Shown one piece after another: positions 14,028 through 21,636 of a DNA stretch of 24,223 nucleotides; position 1 is the stretch's first letter, and each line of letters opens with the position of its first letter. Origin of the DNA: CAZLAP01 sp964557715 (GTDB lineage Bacteria; Patescibacteriota; Minisyncoccia; Minisyncoccales; RBG-13-42-11); NCBI GenBank assembly GCA_964557715.1, contig CAZLAP010000001.1:1-24223 (forward strand), written 5' to 3'. Position numbers and translations under genes: made by a program. The notes beneath the pieces are model-generated. The model worked only from the letters and a program-made list of their open reading frames with translations. It was not told the origin of the DNA and did not search any database.

Positions 14028-15260
14028 ATGGCTTATTCCAAATTTTTAATCGCCTTAATTATAATTTCAGGAATTATTATTATTATTGCAGGTGTTTTTA
14101 TTTGGCAGCATCAACAAGAATCAAAAGAAGATCCTGAAGTCTTAGAGCAAAAACCTGTTGAAGAGGAGATTGTTGTCTGGAGTGCGTATAAAAATGAAGA
14201 GTATAGCTTGGATTTTGTTTACCCTAAGGAATGGGGAAAGATAAAAATCGTAAGTGAATCAGAGCAATCTTTTATTTTTGAAGCTGAAAACAAAGAGATT
14301 GAAGAAATCTGGCACCATAAACTGTCAGGAGCTACGCTCTTTCTGGTTAGAGGCGAAAAATACGGGAAAGATGAGTTGGAAATTCAGCTTCAAGGCGTGG
14401 TTGAAACATATCAAGATATATTAAAAATTATTACTCCTGACAAGAAAATAAAAACTGCCTATGCCATTGACCCCTATTTTGCAAAGCAAGGCGGAGGGAT
14501 TGTCAGAAACAGCCTTTATGTTTCTCCGAACGGCAAGTATGTTTTTATGGAGCTGTCCGCTTTTACTTTTGGCCAGCCGATAATGATAAACATTGAAACC
14601 GGCAAAAACATTTTGGAAGGAACAGACATTTGGATTTCAGAGCCAGACAAAGATATTTACTGGTCTCCGGACAATAAAACATTGGCCGTTAGAAGCACTT
14701 TGCACGTTTATGCGGGCTTGGGAACCAACAGCGTATTTGTGAGCAGTTATAACAATACGGATGAATTAAGCGAAATAGCTGTTGTTTCCTCCGGACCGCA
14801 GCAAGAAATAGAGATAACCGAAGTTAAATTTATTGACAATGAAAATTTATTTTTTCAATTTAAAATAAGAGATGACATTAGAGGGTACGTTTATAATGTG
14901 AAAACAGAAGATTTAAGAAAGCAGAATGTTCAAGAATGCGCCGAGGAAGGTGAATTTTGCGGCGGAATTTCCGGAGTTTTATGCTGTTCCGGCTTGAATT
15001 GCTTTTATGACGGTCAATATCCTGACAGTGGCGGAATTTGCCTGAAAGCTGATTCTTCTTGCAGCCAGGCATGTGAAAATTTAGGCTACGAATACGGAAT
15101 TTGTGAAAAATTTGCCATAAGTCCGGAAGGATTTGAATTGAAGAAAGAATTTGAAAGAACTCATTTTGGCATAGGCTTTACGTCCGATTGTTACATTTCT
15201 CGCGAAATAGTCGGCGTATCAGGGGGCTGCTATTGTTATCCTTTAAACGAATCTTCATAA
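14028..15260 (+). CDS. Membrane-anchored extracytoplasmic protein with two C-terminal cysteine-rich modules
   Basis: Unrecognised as a whole. 410 aa. One N-terminal hydrophobic segment (about 7-28), then an acidic linker, so the bulk lies outside the membrane. Residues about 50-300 are beta-rich, with two propeller-like phrases (YVSPNGKYVFME and YWSPDNKTLAVRS) reminiscent of WD40/TolB-type blades. The C-terminus carries twelve Cys. C304, C311, C319, C320, C325 and C338 have spacing C-x6-C-x7-CC-x4-C-x12-C, the framework of knottin / Dickkopf-like domains. C345, C349, C359, C388, C401 and C403 form CxxxC ... GxC ... CxC, like a defensin-type fold. Such Cys-rich ends would need oxidation outside the cell. 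A sensor, adhesin or host-contact role is possible but is inference. It starts eight bases after yqeY. Confidence 0.85.
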   Translation: MAYSKFLIALIIISGIIIIIAGVFIWQHQQESKEDPEVLEQKPVEEEIVVWSAYKNEEYSLDFVYPKEWGKIKIVSESEQSFIFEAENKEIEEIWHHKLSGATLFLVRGEKYGKDELEIQLQGVVETYQDILKIITPDKKIKTAYAIDPYFAKQGGGIVRNSLYVSPNGKYVFMELSAFTFGQPIMINIETGKNILEGTDIWISEPDKDIYWSPDNKTLAVRSTLHVYAGLGTNSVFVSSYNNTDELSEIAVVSSGPQQEIEITEVKFIDNENLFFQFKIRDDIRGYVYNVKTEDLRKQNVQECAEEGEFCGGISGVLCCSGLNCFYDGQYPDSGGICLKADSSCSQACENLGYEYGICEKFAISPEGFELKKEFERTHFGIGFTSDCYISREIVGVSGGCYCYPLNESS

Positions 15261-15304
15261 GTTGGCTAAATTGTTTTTTCTTTTTGCTATTTAAATTAAA
15301 AAAT

Positions 15305-15712
15305 ATGATTGAAGTCAGCAATTTAACCGCTAATTCTGTTGACGAAAATTTCTTAAAAAAAATTGCCAAAAAAGTTTTAATAGGTGAAAATAAGCAAGAG
15401 GTTGAATTGTCAATTGTTTTGCTCGGCAGCGGCAAAATGAAAGAGTTGAATAGGAAATATCGGCAAAAGAACAGAGCAACAGACGTTTTGTCTTTTTCAT
15501 ATAACGGTTCTGGAGAAATAGTTGTTTGTTTGCCTCAGGTCAGGAAAAACGCAAAAGAATTCCATTCAGTTTTTGAAAAAGAATTAGCCCGCGTTTTAAT
15601 CCACGGCATTTTGCATCTTTTAGGATGCGATCACGAGAAAAGTAGAAAAAAAGCCGAGGAGATGCAGGAAAAAGAAGAATATTATTTGCGCCAGCTGAAA
15701 TCCGAGTTATAA
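15305..15712 (+). CDS. ybeY: Endoribonuclease YbeY
   Basis: Zinc-dependent single-strand RNase involved in 16S rRNA 3'-end processing and ribosome quality control. 135 aa from the chosen ATG. The metal-binding signature HGILHLLGCDH has all three His in place, preceded by the NRKYRQKNRATDVLSFSY block typical of the family. The frame is open back to 15188, but that would overlap the preceding gene by 73 bases with a non-family sequence. ATG 15305 gives MIEVSNLT, the usual start. A short AT-rich gap without clear promoter precedes it. It stands just ahead of the division genes ftsA and ftsZ. Confidence 0.95.
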   Translation: MIEVSNLTANSVDENFLKKIAKKVLIGENKQEVELSIVLLGSGKMKELNRKYRQKNRATDVLSFSYNGSGEIVVCLPQVRKNAKEFHSVFEKELARVLIHGILHLLGCDHEKSRKKAEEMQEKEEYYLRQLKSEL

Positions 15713-15784
15713 TTTTGAATTTTTAATTTAAAAACAATTTCAAAGCACTAATTTAAAAACATATTTTAAAATTTAAAATTAATT

Positions 15785-16999
15785 ATGGCCAAATCAAGCA
15801 TCATTACCGGTTTAGACATAGGCTCAAACTCCATTAAAATGCTGGTTGCCGCGAAAAAGGATGAAGATTCTTTTGAAGTGATGTTTAAAGCAGAAGAACC
15901 TTCTTTGGGCATAAGAAGAGGAGTTGTTGTTGACGTTGAAAAAACTTCTCGCATTATTCAAATTCTTTTGGAAAGAGCGAGAGCTGAAACCGGGCGAAAG
16001 ATTGATTCAGCTTTCATTAATATCGGCGGAAGCCACATTTCCTGCGTTTTGTCCAGAGGTATGGTTGCTGTTTCCCGGGCCGACCGCAACATTTCAAAAG
16101 AAGACGTAGACAGGGTTTTACAGGAGGCCGCCAAAGCGGTTTCTTTGCCCTCTAATAATGAGCCTTTAGAGAATTTTCCCAAAGAGTTTATTGTTGACGG
16201 AGTGGAAGAAATAAAGTCGGCCGAAGGGCTGCAGGGCGCAAGATTGGAAGCAGAAGTTTTAATCTTAAGCGGTTTTTCACCTTATAAAAATAATTTAACT
16301 CAGGCGGTTTTAAACGCAGGCCTTCAAATTTTAGACGTTATTCCGTCCCCTCTAGCCGGTTCTTCAGTTGTTCTTTCCCAGAAGCAAAAAGAGATGGGAG
16401 CGGCAATTTTAGACATTGGCGCCGGAACAACCGAATTGGCTATTTTTGAAGAAGGAGAGCTGTTTCATTTGGCTGTTTTTCCCATTGGCTCAAGCAACAT
16501 AACTGCAGATATTGCCGTTGGCTTGAAAACAGACATTGATATTGCCGAAGCCATAAAGCTAAAAATAGGCAGTTGCCTTTTAAAAGGAAAAGATAAAAAA
16601 GAGAAAATTGAGATTGAAGGAGAAGAACCTTTGGTTTTTTCGCAAAAAGCATTGGCCGGCATTATTGAACCGCGGGTTTCGGAAATTTTTGAAGAAGTTA
16701 AAAAAGAACTGAAAGCCGTATCAAGGAAAAATCCGTTGGCCAGCGGCGTTGTTTTGACCGGCGGAGGAGCGAAAATGCCGAAAATAGTGGAACTGGCTAA
16801 AAAAGAATTGAAGCTTCCTTGCCATTTGGGCAAAATTTCTTTTTTTCCGGAAATGGAAAACGAACTGGAATATGCTACTGTTTGCGGTCTGGTTTATAAA
16901 GGGGTTGAACTGGAAGAATCTGGCAGCTGGAAGGGGGGCGAGCCATTGGCCGGTTTTGGCAGTAAGATAAAAAAAATATTTAAATTCTTTTTACCATGA
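15785..16999 (+). CDS. ftsA: Cell division protein FtsA
   Basis: Actin-like ATPase that tethers FtsZ filaments to the membrane and starts divisome assembly. 404 aa. Actin-fold signatures: phosphate-1 GLDIGSNSIKMLV near the N-terminus, the SHS2/1C domain region with FINIGGSHISCV, phosphate-2 AAILDIGAGTTELAIF, and the adenosine motif GVVLTGGGAKMP. The last dozen residues (SKIKKIFKFFLP) form a short basic amphipathic helix, the expected membrane-targeting sequence. The TGA stop overlaps the ftsZ ATG as ATGA, implying translational coupling. A PilM/MreB-like alternative is ruled out by the tail and neighbour. The upstream gap (15713-15784) is AT-rich and I see no clear promoter in it. Confidence 0.95.
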   Translation: MAKSSIITGLDIGSNSIKMLVAAKKDEDSFEVMFKAEEPSLGIRRGVVVDVEKTSRIIQILLERARAETGRKIDSAFINIGGSHISCVLSRGMVAVSRADRNISKEDVDRVLQEAAKAVSLPSNNEPLENFPKEFIVDGVEEIKSAEGLQGARLEAEVLILSGFSPYKNNLTQAVLNAGLQILDVIPSPLAGSSVVLSQKQKEMGAAILDIGAGTTELAIFEEGELFHLAVFPIGSSNITADIAVGLKTDIDIAEAIKLKIGSCLLKGKDKKEKIEIEGEEPLVFSQKALAGIIEPRVSEIFEEVKKELKAVSRKNPLASGVVLTGGGAKMPKIVELAKKELKLPCHLGKISFFPEMENELEYATVCGLVYKGVELEESGSWKGGEPLAGFGSKIKKIFKFFLP

Positions 17000-17916
17000 T
17001 AAAAATCAAAGTGATAGGCGTTGGCGGTTCGGGGTGCAATGCCGTTTCCCGGATGGCTAAGTGTAAAATAAAAGGAGTTGAGCTTGTTGCCGTGAATACC
17101 GATGCTCAGGATTTAATCAGAACCAGGTCTGATATCAAATTAAGAATCGGCAGAAAGGCAACGCAGGGTTTGGGTGCGGGAATGGATCCTGAAATCGGCA
17201 GAAAATCAGCTTTGGAAAACCGCCAGGAAATTTTGGAAATTTTAAAAGGATCTGATATGGTTTTTATCGCTTACGGCGCGGGCGGCGGAACCGGCACTGG
17301 AGCTGGTCCGGTTATTGCCCAATGCTCCAAGGAATCGGGCGTTTTAACGCTGGCCGTGGTAACTACTCCTTTTTCTTTTGAAGGCCAGGCTCGGCTAAGA
17401 ATTGCCGGAAACGGGCTAAGGCGCTTGAAAGAAAACGTTGACACCTTGATTGTCATTTCCAACAATAAGCTTCTTTCCACCTTGAATCCGGACATTTCGC
17501 TTGTTAACGCTTTTTGGGCGTGCGACGATATTTTACGCCAGGCTGTTCAGGGGATTTCTGATTTAATTTTATTGCCCGGCATCATCAATGTTAATTTTGC
17601 CGATGTCAAAGCGATTATGCGCAATGCAGGTTCAGCGCTTTTTGGCGTAGGCATGGCTCAGGGCGAAGGCAGGGCGGAAAAAGCGGCTTTGTCCGCCATC
17701 AATTCTCCTTTGTTAGCCGTATCGGTTAAGGGCGCAAAAGGGGTTTTGTTCAATGTTTCCGGCGGAAAGGATATTTCTCTTTCAGAAATAGACGAAGTTG
17801 CCAAAGTTATTACCGAAGAAGTTAATCCTGAAGCTAAAATAATTTTCGGAGCCATCCAAAATGAAAATCTAAAACCGGGCCAGATAAAAGTTACGGTAAT
17901 AGTTGCAGGATTCTAA
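16996..17916 (+). CDS. ftsZ: Cell division GTPase FtsZ, minimal form without C-terminal tail
   Basis: Tubulin homologue forming the Z-ring. 306 aa: GTPase and activation domains only. The N-terminus starts directly at the first strand, MIKIKVIGVGGSGCNAV. Nucleotide contacts: VNTDAQDL, GLGAGMDPEIGR, and the tubulin signature GGGTGTG (96-102). The T7 loop, which completes the neighbour's GTPase site, reads INVNFADVK. The second catalytic Asp (D203, E. coli D212) is kept, but the first (E. coli D209) is Asn N200. The protein ends at VTVIVAGF, where other FtsZs continue with a linker and the conserved peptide that binds FtsA and other partners. Start is fixed by the ATGA overlap with ftsA. Lower GTP turnover and a different FtsA contact are predicted, not shown. 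Confidence 0.96.
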   Translation: MIKIKVIGVGGSGCNAVSRMAKCKIKGVELVAVNTDAQDLIRTRSDIKLRIGRKATQGLGAGMDPEIGRKSALENRQEILEILKGSDMVFIAYGAGGGTGTGAGPVIAQCSKESGVLTLAVVTTPFSFEGQARLRIAGNGLRRLKENVDTLIVISNNKLLSTLNPDISLVNAFWACDDILRQAVQGISDLILLPGIINVNFADVKAIMRNAGSALFGVGMAQGEGRAEKAALSAINSPLLAVSVKGAKGVLFNVSGGKDISLSEIDEVAKVITEEVNPEAKIIFGAIQNENLKPGQIKVTVIVAGF

Positions 17917-17924
17917 TCTGACAA

Positions 17925-19418
17925 ATGCCCAAATCTCAAGTTTTCTTTTTATTTTGTCTTTCGTTTATCGGAGGCATTTTTTTAAATTCTTTTCTTTCCA
18001 TTAGAAATTATTTTGTCTTGACAACGGTTTTTGTCATTTTCGGAATATTGCTTATTTCCATTTTCTGGGGTCGGCAAAAATTTGTTATTCTGGGATTTTG
18101 TTTTTTGTTTTTTGCTTTTGGCATTTGCCGGCACGAAGCAGCTGAATTGAAAATTGCCGGCAGTGAATTGAAAAAGCATAACGATTCCGGGCAGGAAATT
18201 TCTTTTGCCGGCCGAATCGTCAAAGAGCCGGAGGCAAGAGAAAATAATGCCAGATTAACGATTAAGCCGGAAAATATGATTTCAGACAAAGGTAAAATTC
18301 TTGTAATTGCTGAAAAGTATCCTGAATATCAATACGGAGATAGGCTAAGAATTACTGGAAAATTGCAAAGGCCGGCAGAAGATATTGACGGTTTTAATTA
18401 TCAGGATTATTTGGCCAAAGACGGGGTTTATTCCGTAATCTATTGGTCAAAAATTGAACTGTTAGAAAGAAAAAAGGAAAATATTTACGCTAAAATTTTG
18501 GAATTCAAAGGAAAGATGAGAAAGTCAATCAGGCAAAATCTTTCTTATCCGCAAAGCTCAATTTTATCGGCAATGATTTTAGGCGATAAAGGCCAGATTC
18601 CGAATGATTTAAAGCAAAGCTTAAATCTGGCTGGAGTAAGGCATATAACCGCCATTTCCGGGATGCACATAACCATTTTAACCTGTATTTTAATGGCTTT
18701 TTTGCTTGGTTTTGGGCTTTGGCGCTGGCAGGCCTTTTATTTTTCAATAGCTTTAATGGTTTTGTTTATTATTATGACCGGACTTCAGCCCTCGGCCGTG
18801 CGGGCAGGGATAATGGGAGGATTGTTTCTTTTGAGCCAATATTTGGGAAGAACAAATGCTTCTTCCCGGACAATGTTTTTCGCTGCTGCCGGAATGCTGG
18901 CGGCAAATCCGCTTTTGCTGAAACTTGATGCTGGATTTCAATTGTCATTTCTGGCAATAATGGGCATTATCCATTTGGGTCCTGTTTTTAGCCATTGGCT
19001 GAAATTCATTCCGGAGGAAAAATTTATCAATTTAAAAGGCATCTTGATAATGACTTTTTCTGCCCAAGTATTTACCCTGCCGATTTTAATTTACAATTTC
19101 GGCTATGTGTCTTTAGTGTCTCCTTTGGCCAATATTTTTATTGTTCCTTTGCTTTCCTTGATTATGCTTTCCGGATTTATTTTCAGTCTGGCTGGAATAT
19201 TCTGGCAATTTTTAGGCTGGATTTTTTCCTGGCCATCTTGGCTGCTTTTAACCTACGTTGCAAAAATGGTTGATTGGTTTTCATCTTTTCCTTTGGCCGC
19301 TTATTTTTTGGAAATCCCCGGGTATTATTTGGTAATTTCTTATCTTTTTTTAGGATTCGCCGCTTATTATTTGAAATTGAGTCAACGGCAAAAAATAGGC
19401 AGAGTTGCAAGAATTTGA
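17925..19418 (+). CDS. comEC: ComEC/Rec2-type DNA uptake channel, without metallo-beta-lactamase domain
   Basis: Polytopic membrane protein that carries single-stranded DNA across the cytoplasmic membrane in natural transformation. 497 aa. Order: several N-terminal membrane segments (to about residue 70), an external OB-like domain (about 85-185) with FAGRIVKEPEA and the family phrase DGFNYQDYLAKDGVY, then the competence domain with GVRHITAISGMHITIL and LQPSAVRAGIMGG and about seven more membrane helices. Typical ComEC runs to 700-800 aa with a C-terminal metallo-beta-lactamase-like nuclease. Here the protein ends after the last helix and no HxHxDH motif follows, so strand degradation would need another enzyme. 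It starts eight bases after ftsZ. Its TGA stop is embedded in the promoter of the next gene. Confidence 0.9.
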   Translation: MPKSQVFFLFCLSFIGGIFLNSFLSIRNYFVLTTVFVIFGILLISIFWGRQKFVILGFCFLFFAFGICRHEAAELKIAGSELKKHNDSGQEISFAGRIVKEPEARENNARLTIKPENMISDKGKILVIAEKYPEYQYGDRLRITGKLQRPAEDIDGFNYQDYLAKDGVYSVIYWSKIELLERKKENIYAKILEFKGKMRKSIRQNLSYPQSSILSAMILGDKGQIPNDLKQSLNLAGVRHITAISGMHITILTCILMAFLLGFGLWRWQAFYFSIALMVLFIIMTGLQPSAVRAGIMGGLFLLSQYLGRTNASSRTMFFAAAGMLAANPLLLKLDAGFQLSFLAIMGIIHLGPVFSHWLKFIPEEKFINLKGILIMTFSAQVFTLPILIYNFGYVSLVSPLANIFIVPLLSLIMLSGFIFSLAGIFWQFLGWIFSWPSWLLLTYVAKMVDWFSSFPLAAYFLEIPGYYLVISYLFLGFAAYYLKLSQRQKIGRVARI

Positions 19419-19424
19419 TATAAT
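19416..19424 (+). promoter_or_regulatory. Extended -10 promoter of the glycosyltransferase gene (leaderless)
   Basis: TG-A-TATAAT, whose TGA is also the comEC stop codon. Eight bases separate it from the ATG at 19433, and no Shine-Dalgarno is seen. It separates the division/competence block from the envelope block. Confidence 0.65.
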
Positions 19425-19432
19425 AATCAAAT

Positions 19433-20722
19433 ATGGAATCAAAAGCTTGGATTATTTCAGTCAATATGGGCTACGGACACCAGAGAACAGCTTTTCCTTT
19501 AAAGGGCCTGGCTCCGGAAGGAAGAGTTGTCAATGCCAACGATTATCCGGGAATTCCGGAGAAAGACAAAAAGATTTGGGAAACAACCAGAAAAGGTTAT
19601 GAATTTATTTCCAATTTTTATAAAATTCCTTTGATTGGCAAAGTGGCTTTTTCCGTTTTTGACAGATTTCAGAGAATTTTTAGTTTTTACCCTAAAAGAG
19701 ATTTGTCTAAATCAAACTTCCAGATAAGGCGGATATTTTCTTTAATGAAAAACGGCTGGGGAAAGCATTTTATTGAAACGCTTCAAAGCAATTCAAAGCA
19801 GGAATTTCCGCCCATAATTACCACTTTTTTTGTTCCGGCTTTTATGGCGGAATATTTTAATTATCCCGGAGAGATTTTTTGCGTTATTTGCGACGCTGAC
19901 ATTTCCAGGACCTGGGCGTCTTTTAATCCGAGAATAAGCAGAATAAAATATTTTGTTCCTAACAACAGAGTTGTTGAAAGATTAAAGCTTTACGGAGTGA
20001 AAGAGGAAAATATTTTTTTAACCGGCTTTCCTCTTCCTTTGGAGATTATTGGCGGAGAAAAAATGGAAATATTGAAAGAAAGCTTAAAGCAGAGATTGTT
20101 GAATTTGGACCCTGAAAAAAGGTATTTTGAAAAATACAAGACATTGATTGAAGCTGAATTGGGCGAATTGCCAAAAAAGTCTGACCGCCCTTTAACAATT
20201 ATGTTTTCTATCGGCGGAGCCGGAGCGCAAAAAGAAATAGGCTTTAAGGTTATTAAATCTTTGTCTGACAAAATTTTGGACGGCAAGGTTAAATTAATTT
20301 TAATGGCCGGCATCAAAGAAAAAGTTAAGCAGTATTTTGCAGAGAGCATTAAAAAATTGCAGCTGGAAAAAAGCAAAAACATTGAGATTGTTTTTGAAAA
20401 AAACATTGAAGATTATTTTCAAAAATTCAACCAGTATCTCAAAGAAACCGACATTCTTTGGACAAAACCCTCGGAACTTTCTTTTTATTCGGCTTTGGGC
20501 CTGCCGATTATCATTGCTCCGCCGATTGGCTCTCAGGAAGATTTTAATAAAAGATGGCTTTTAAAGTCCGGCTGCGGGCTTGCGCAGGAAAATCCGTCTC
20601 ATCTTGGCCAATGGCTTTTTGACTGGCTGGACCACGGTTATTTGGCAGAAGCCGCTATGCAGGGCTTTGTTGAAGGCGAAAAGTTAGGAACTCTTAAAGT
20701 TCAAAAAATATGCTTTGGTTAA
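19433..20722 (+). CDS. Putative GT-B glycosyltransferase (MGDG synthase / UgtP-like)
   Basis: 429-aa protein with the two-lobe look of GT-B enzymes. The N-terminus IISVNMGYGHQRTAFPL recalls the glycine-rich acceptor loop of MurG, UgtP and plant-type galactolipid synthases. The second lobe has TIMFSIGGAGAQKEIG at its start and the donor-site phrase KPSELSFYSALGLPIIIAPP, matching the GT28-type E-x-x-x-x-x-A-L-G-x-P pattern. There is no signal peptide and the protein probably sits at the inner membrane face. A glycolipid or lipid-linked sugar product is plausible in view of the adjacent transporter and hydrolase, but substrate and acceptor cannot be told. It overlaps the next gene by 13 bases. 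Fold moderately sure, function unsure. Confidence 0.65.
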   Translation: MESKAWIISVNMGYGHQRTAFPLKGLAPEGRVVNANDYPGIPEKDKKIWETTRKGYEFISNFYKIPLIGKVAFSVFDRFQRIFSFYPKRDLSKSNFQIRRIFSLMKNGWGKHFIETLQSNSKQEFPPIITTFFVPAFMAEYFNYPGEIFCVICDADISRTWASFNPRISRIKYFVPNNRVVERLKLYGVKEENIFLTGFPLPLEIIGGEKMEILKESLKQRLLNLDPEKRYFEKYKTLIEAELGELPKKSDRPLTIMFSIGGAGAQKEIGFKVIKSLSDKILDGKVKLILMAGIKEKVKQYFAESIKKLQLEKSKNIEIVFEKNIEDYFQKFNQYLKETDILWTKPSELSFYSALGLPIIIAPPIGSQEDFNKRWLLKSGCGLAQENPSHLGQWLFDWLDHGYLAEAAMQGFVEGEKLGTLKVQKICFG

Positions 20723-21633
20723 TAGTAGCTATTTCGGCTTATTTTATTCTGGCTGTTGTTTTTTTGGTGGACAAATATCTTTTGATTACTTCTATTCCTA
20801 ATCCAAAAGTTTACGCTTTTTACGTCGGAGCTTTGGGAATCTTGGCTTTGGTTTTGATTCCTTTTGTCGGATTCTATGTGCCTGAAAAATCGCAAATTAT
20901 TTTAAGCCTGCTGGCCGGAGCGGTCTTCATTTACGGTCTTTTTTGGTTTTACAAAACGCTTCAGGTCTTTGAAGCTTCAAGGGCGGTGCCGGCTATCGGC
21001 GGCTTAACCCCTTTGTTTGCCTTCGGCTTAATTTATCTTTTTTCTTTTGGCCGCGAAATTTTGTCTTTCAGGCAATTTATGGCTTTTGTTTTATTGATTT
21101 TCGGAACTGTTTTAATCAGCGTCAAAAAAGAGAAATTAATAAATCTGAAAAGTTTGAAGTTTTCCGCTGCAGCCGCTTTTTTTCTTTCCTTATCGTTTGT
21201 CTTGATAAAATACGTTTATTTGGTTCAGACTTTTTGGAATGGTTTTATTTGGAGAAGCATAGGCGGTTTTTTACTGGCTCTTTGTTTATTTGTTTTATTT
21301 CCGGAAATCAAAAAAGAGATTTTTGGGAAAAATAAAAGCCCTTTGCCCGGCGGGTCTAAAAAAACAGCGGTTATTTTTCTTGCCAACCAGGCCGCCGGAG
21401 CCGAAGCAGCCATTTTGCAGAACTGGGCTATTTTTTTGGCGCCTTTGATTTTTGTTCCGGTAATCCACGCTTTAAACGGAACGCAGTACGTTTTTCTTTT
21501 TGTTTTTTCCCTGATTTTATCTTTGAAATTTCCCCAAATTATAAAAGAGGAAATTTCAAAAAAAATAATTTTACAGAAAATAGCCGCGATTCTGTTGATA
21601 GGGGGAGGTTTGGCGGTTTTAACTTTAGCTTAA
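20710..21633 (+). CDS. EamA/DMT-family membrane transporter
   Basis: 307-aa polytopic protein with about ten predicted membrane helices in two halves, the architecture of drug/metabolite transporters. The EamA-like phrase RAVPAIGGLTPLFAFGLIYL lies at the end of the first half's middle, followed by QFMAFVLLIFGTVLISVKK. The second half repeats the pattern after a cytosolic linker (about residues 195-220, KKEIFGKNKSPLPGGSKK). Substrates in this superfamily range from amino acids to nucleotide sugars and undecaprenyl-linked sugars. The tight overlap with a glycosyltransferase suggests an envelope precursor, which is inference. Start ATG 20710 lies inside the preceding gene; no alternative ATG leaves the first helix intact. 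Confidence 0.82.
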   Translation: MLWLIVAISAYFILAVVFLVDKYLLITSIPNPKVYAFYVGALGILALVLIPFVGFYVPEKSQIILSLLAGAVFIYGLFWFYKTLQVFEASRAVPAIGGLTPLFAFGLIYLFSFGREILSFRQFMAFVLLIFGTVLISVKKEKLINLKSLKFSAAAAFFLSLSFVLIKYVYLVQTFWNGFIWRSIGGFLLALCLFVLFPEIKKEIFGKNKSPLPGGSKKTAVIFLANQAAGAEAAILQNWAIFLAPLIFVPVIHALNGTQYVFLFVFSLILSLKFPQIIKEEISKKIILQKIAAILLIGGGLAVLTLA

Positions 21634-21636
21634 AAT

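Noticed and set aside
15188..15304. Upstream extension of ybeY
   Set aside because: Overlaps the preceding gene and encodes non-family sequence; ATG 15305 gives the standard N-terminus.
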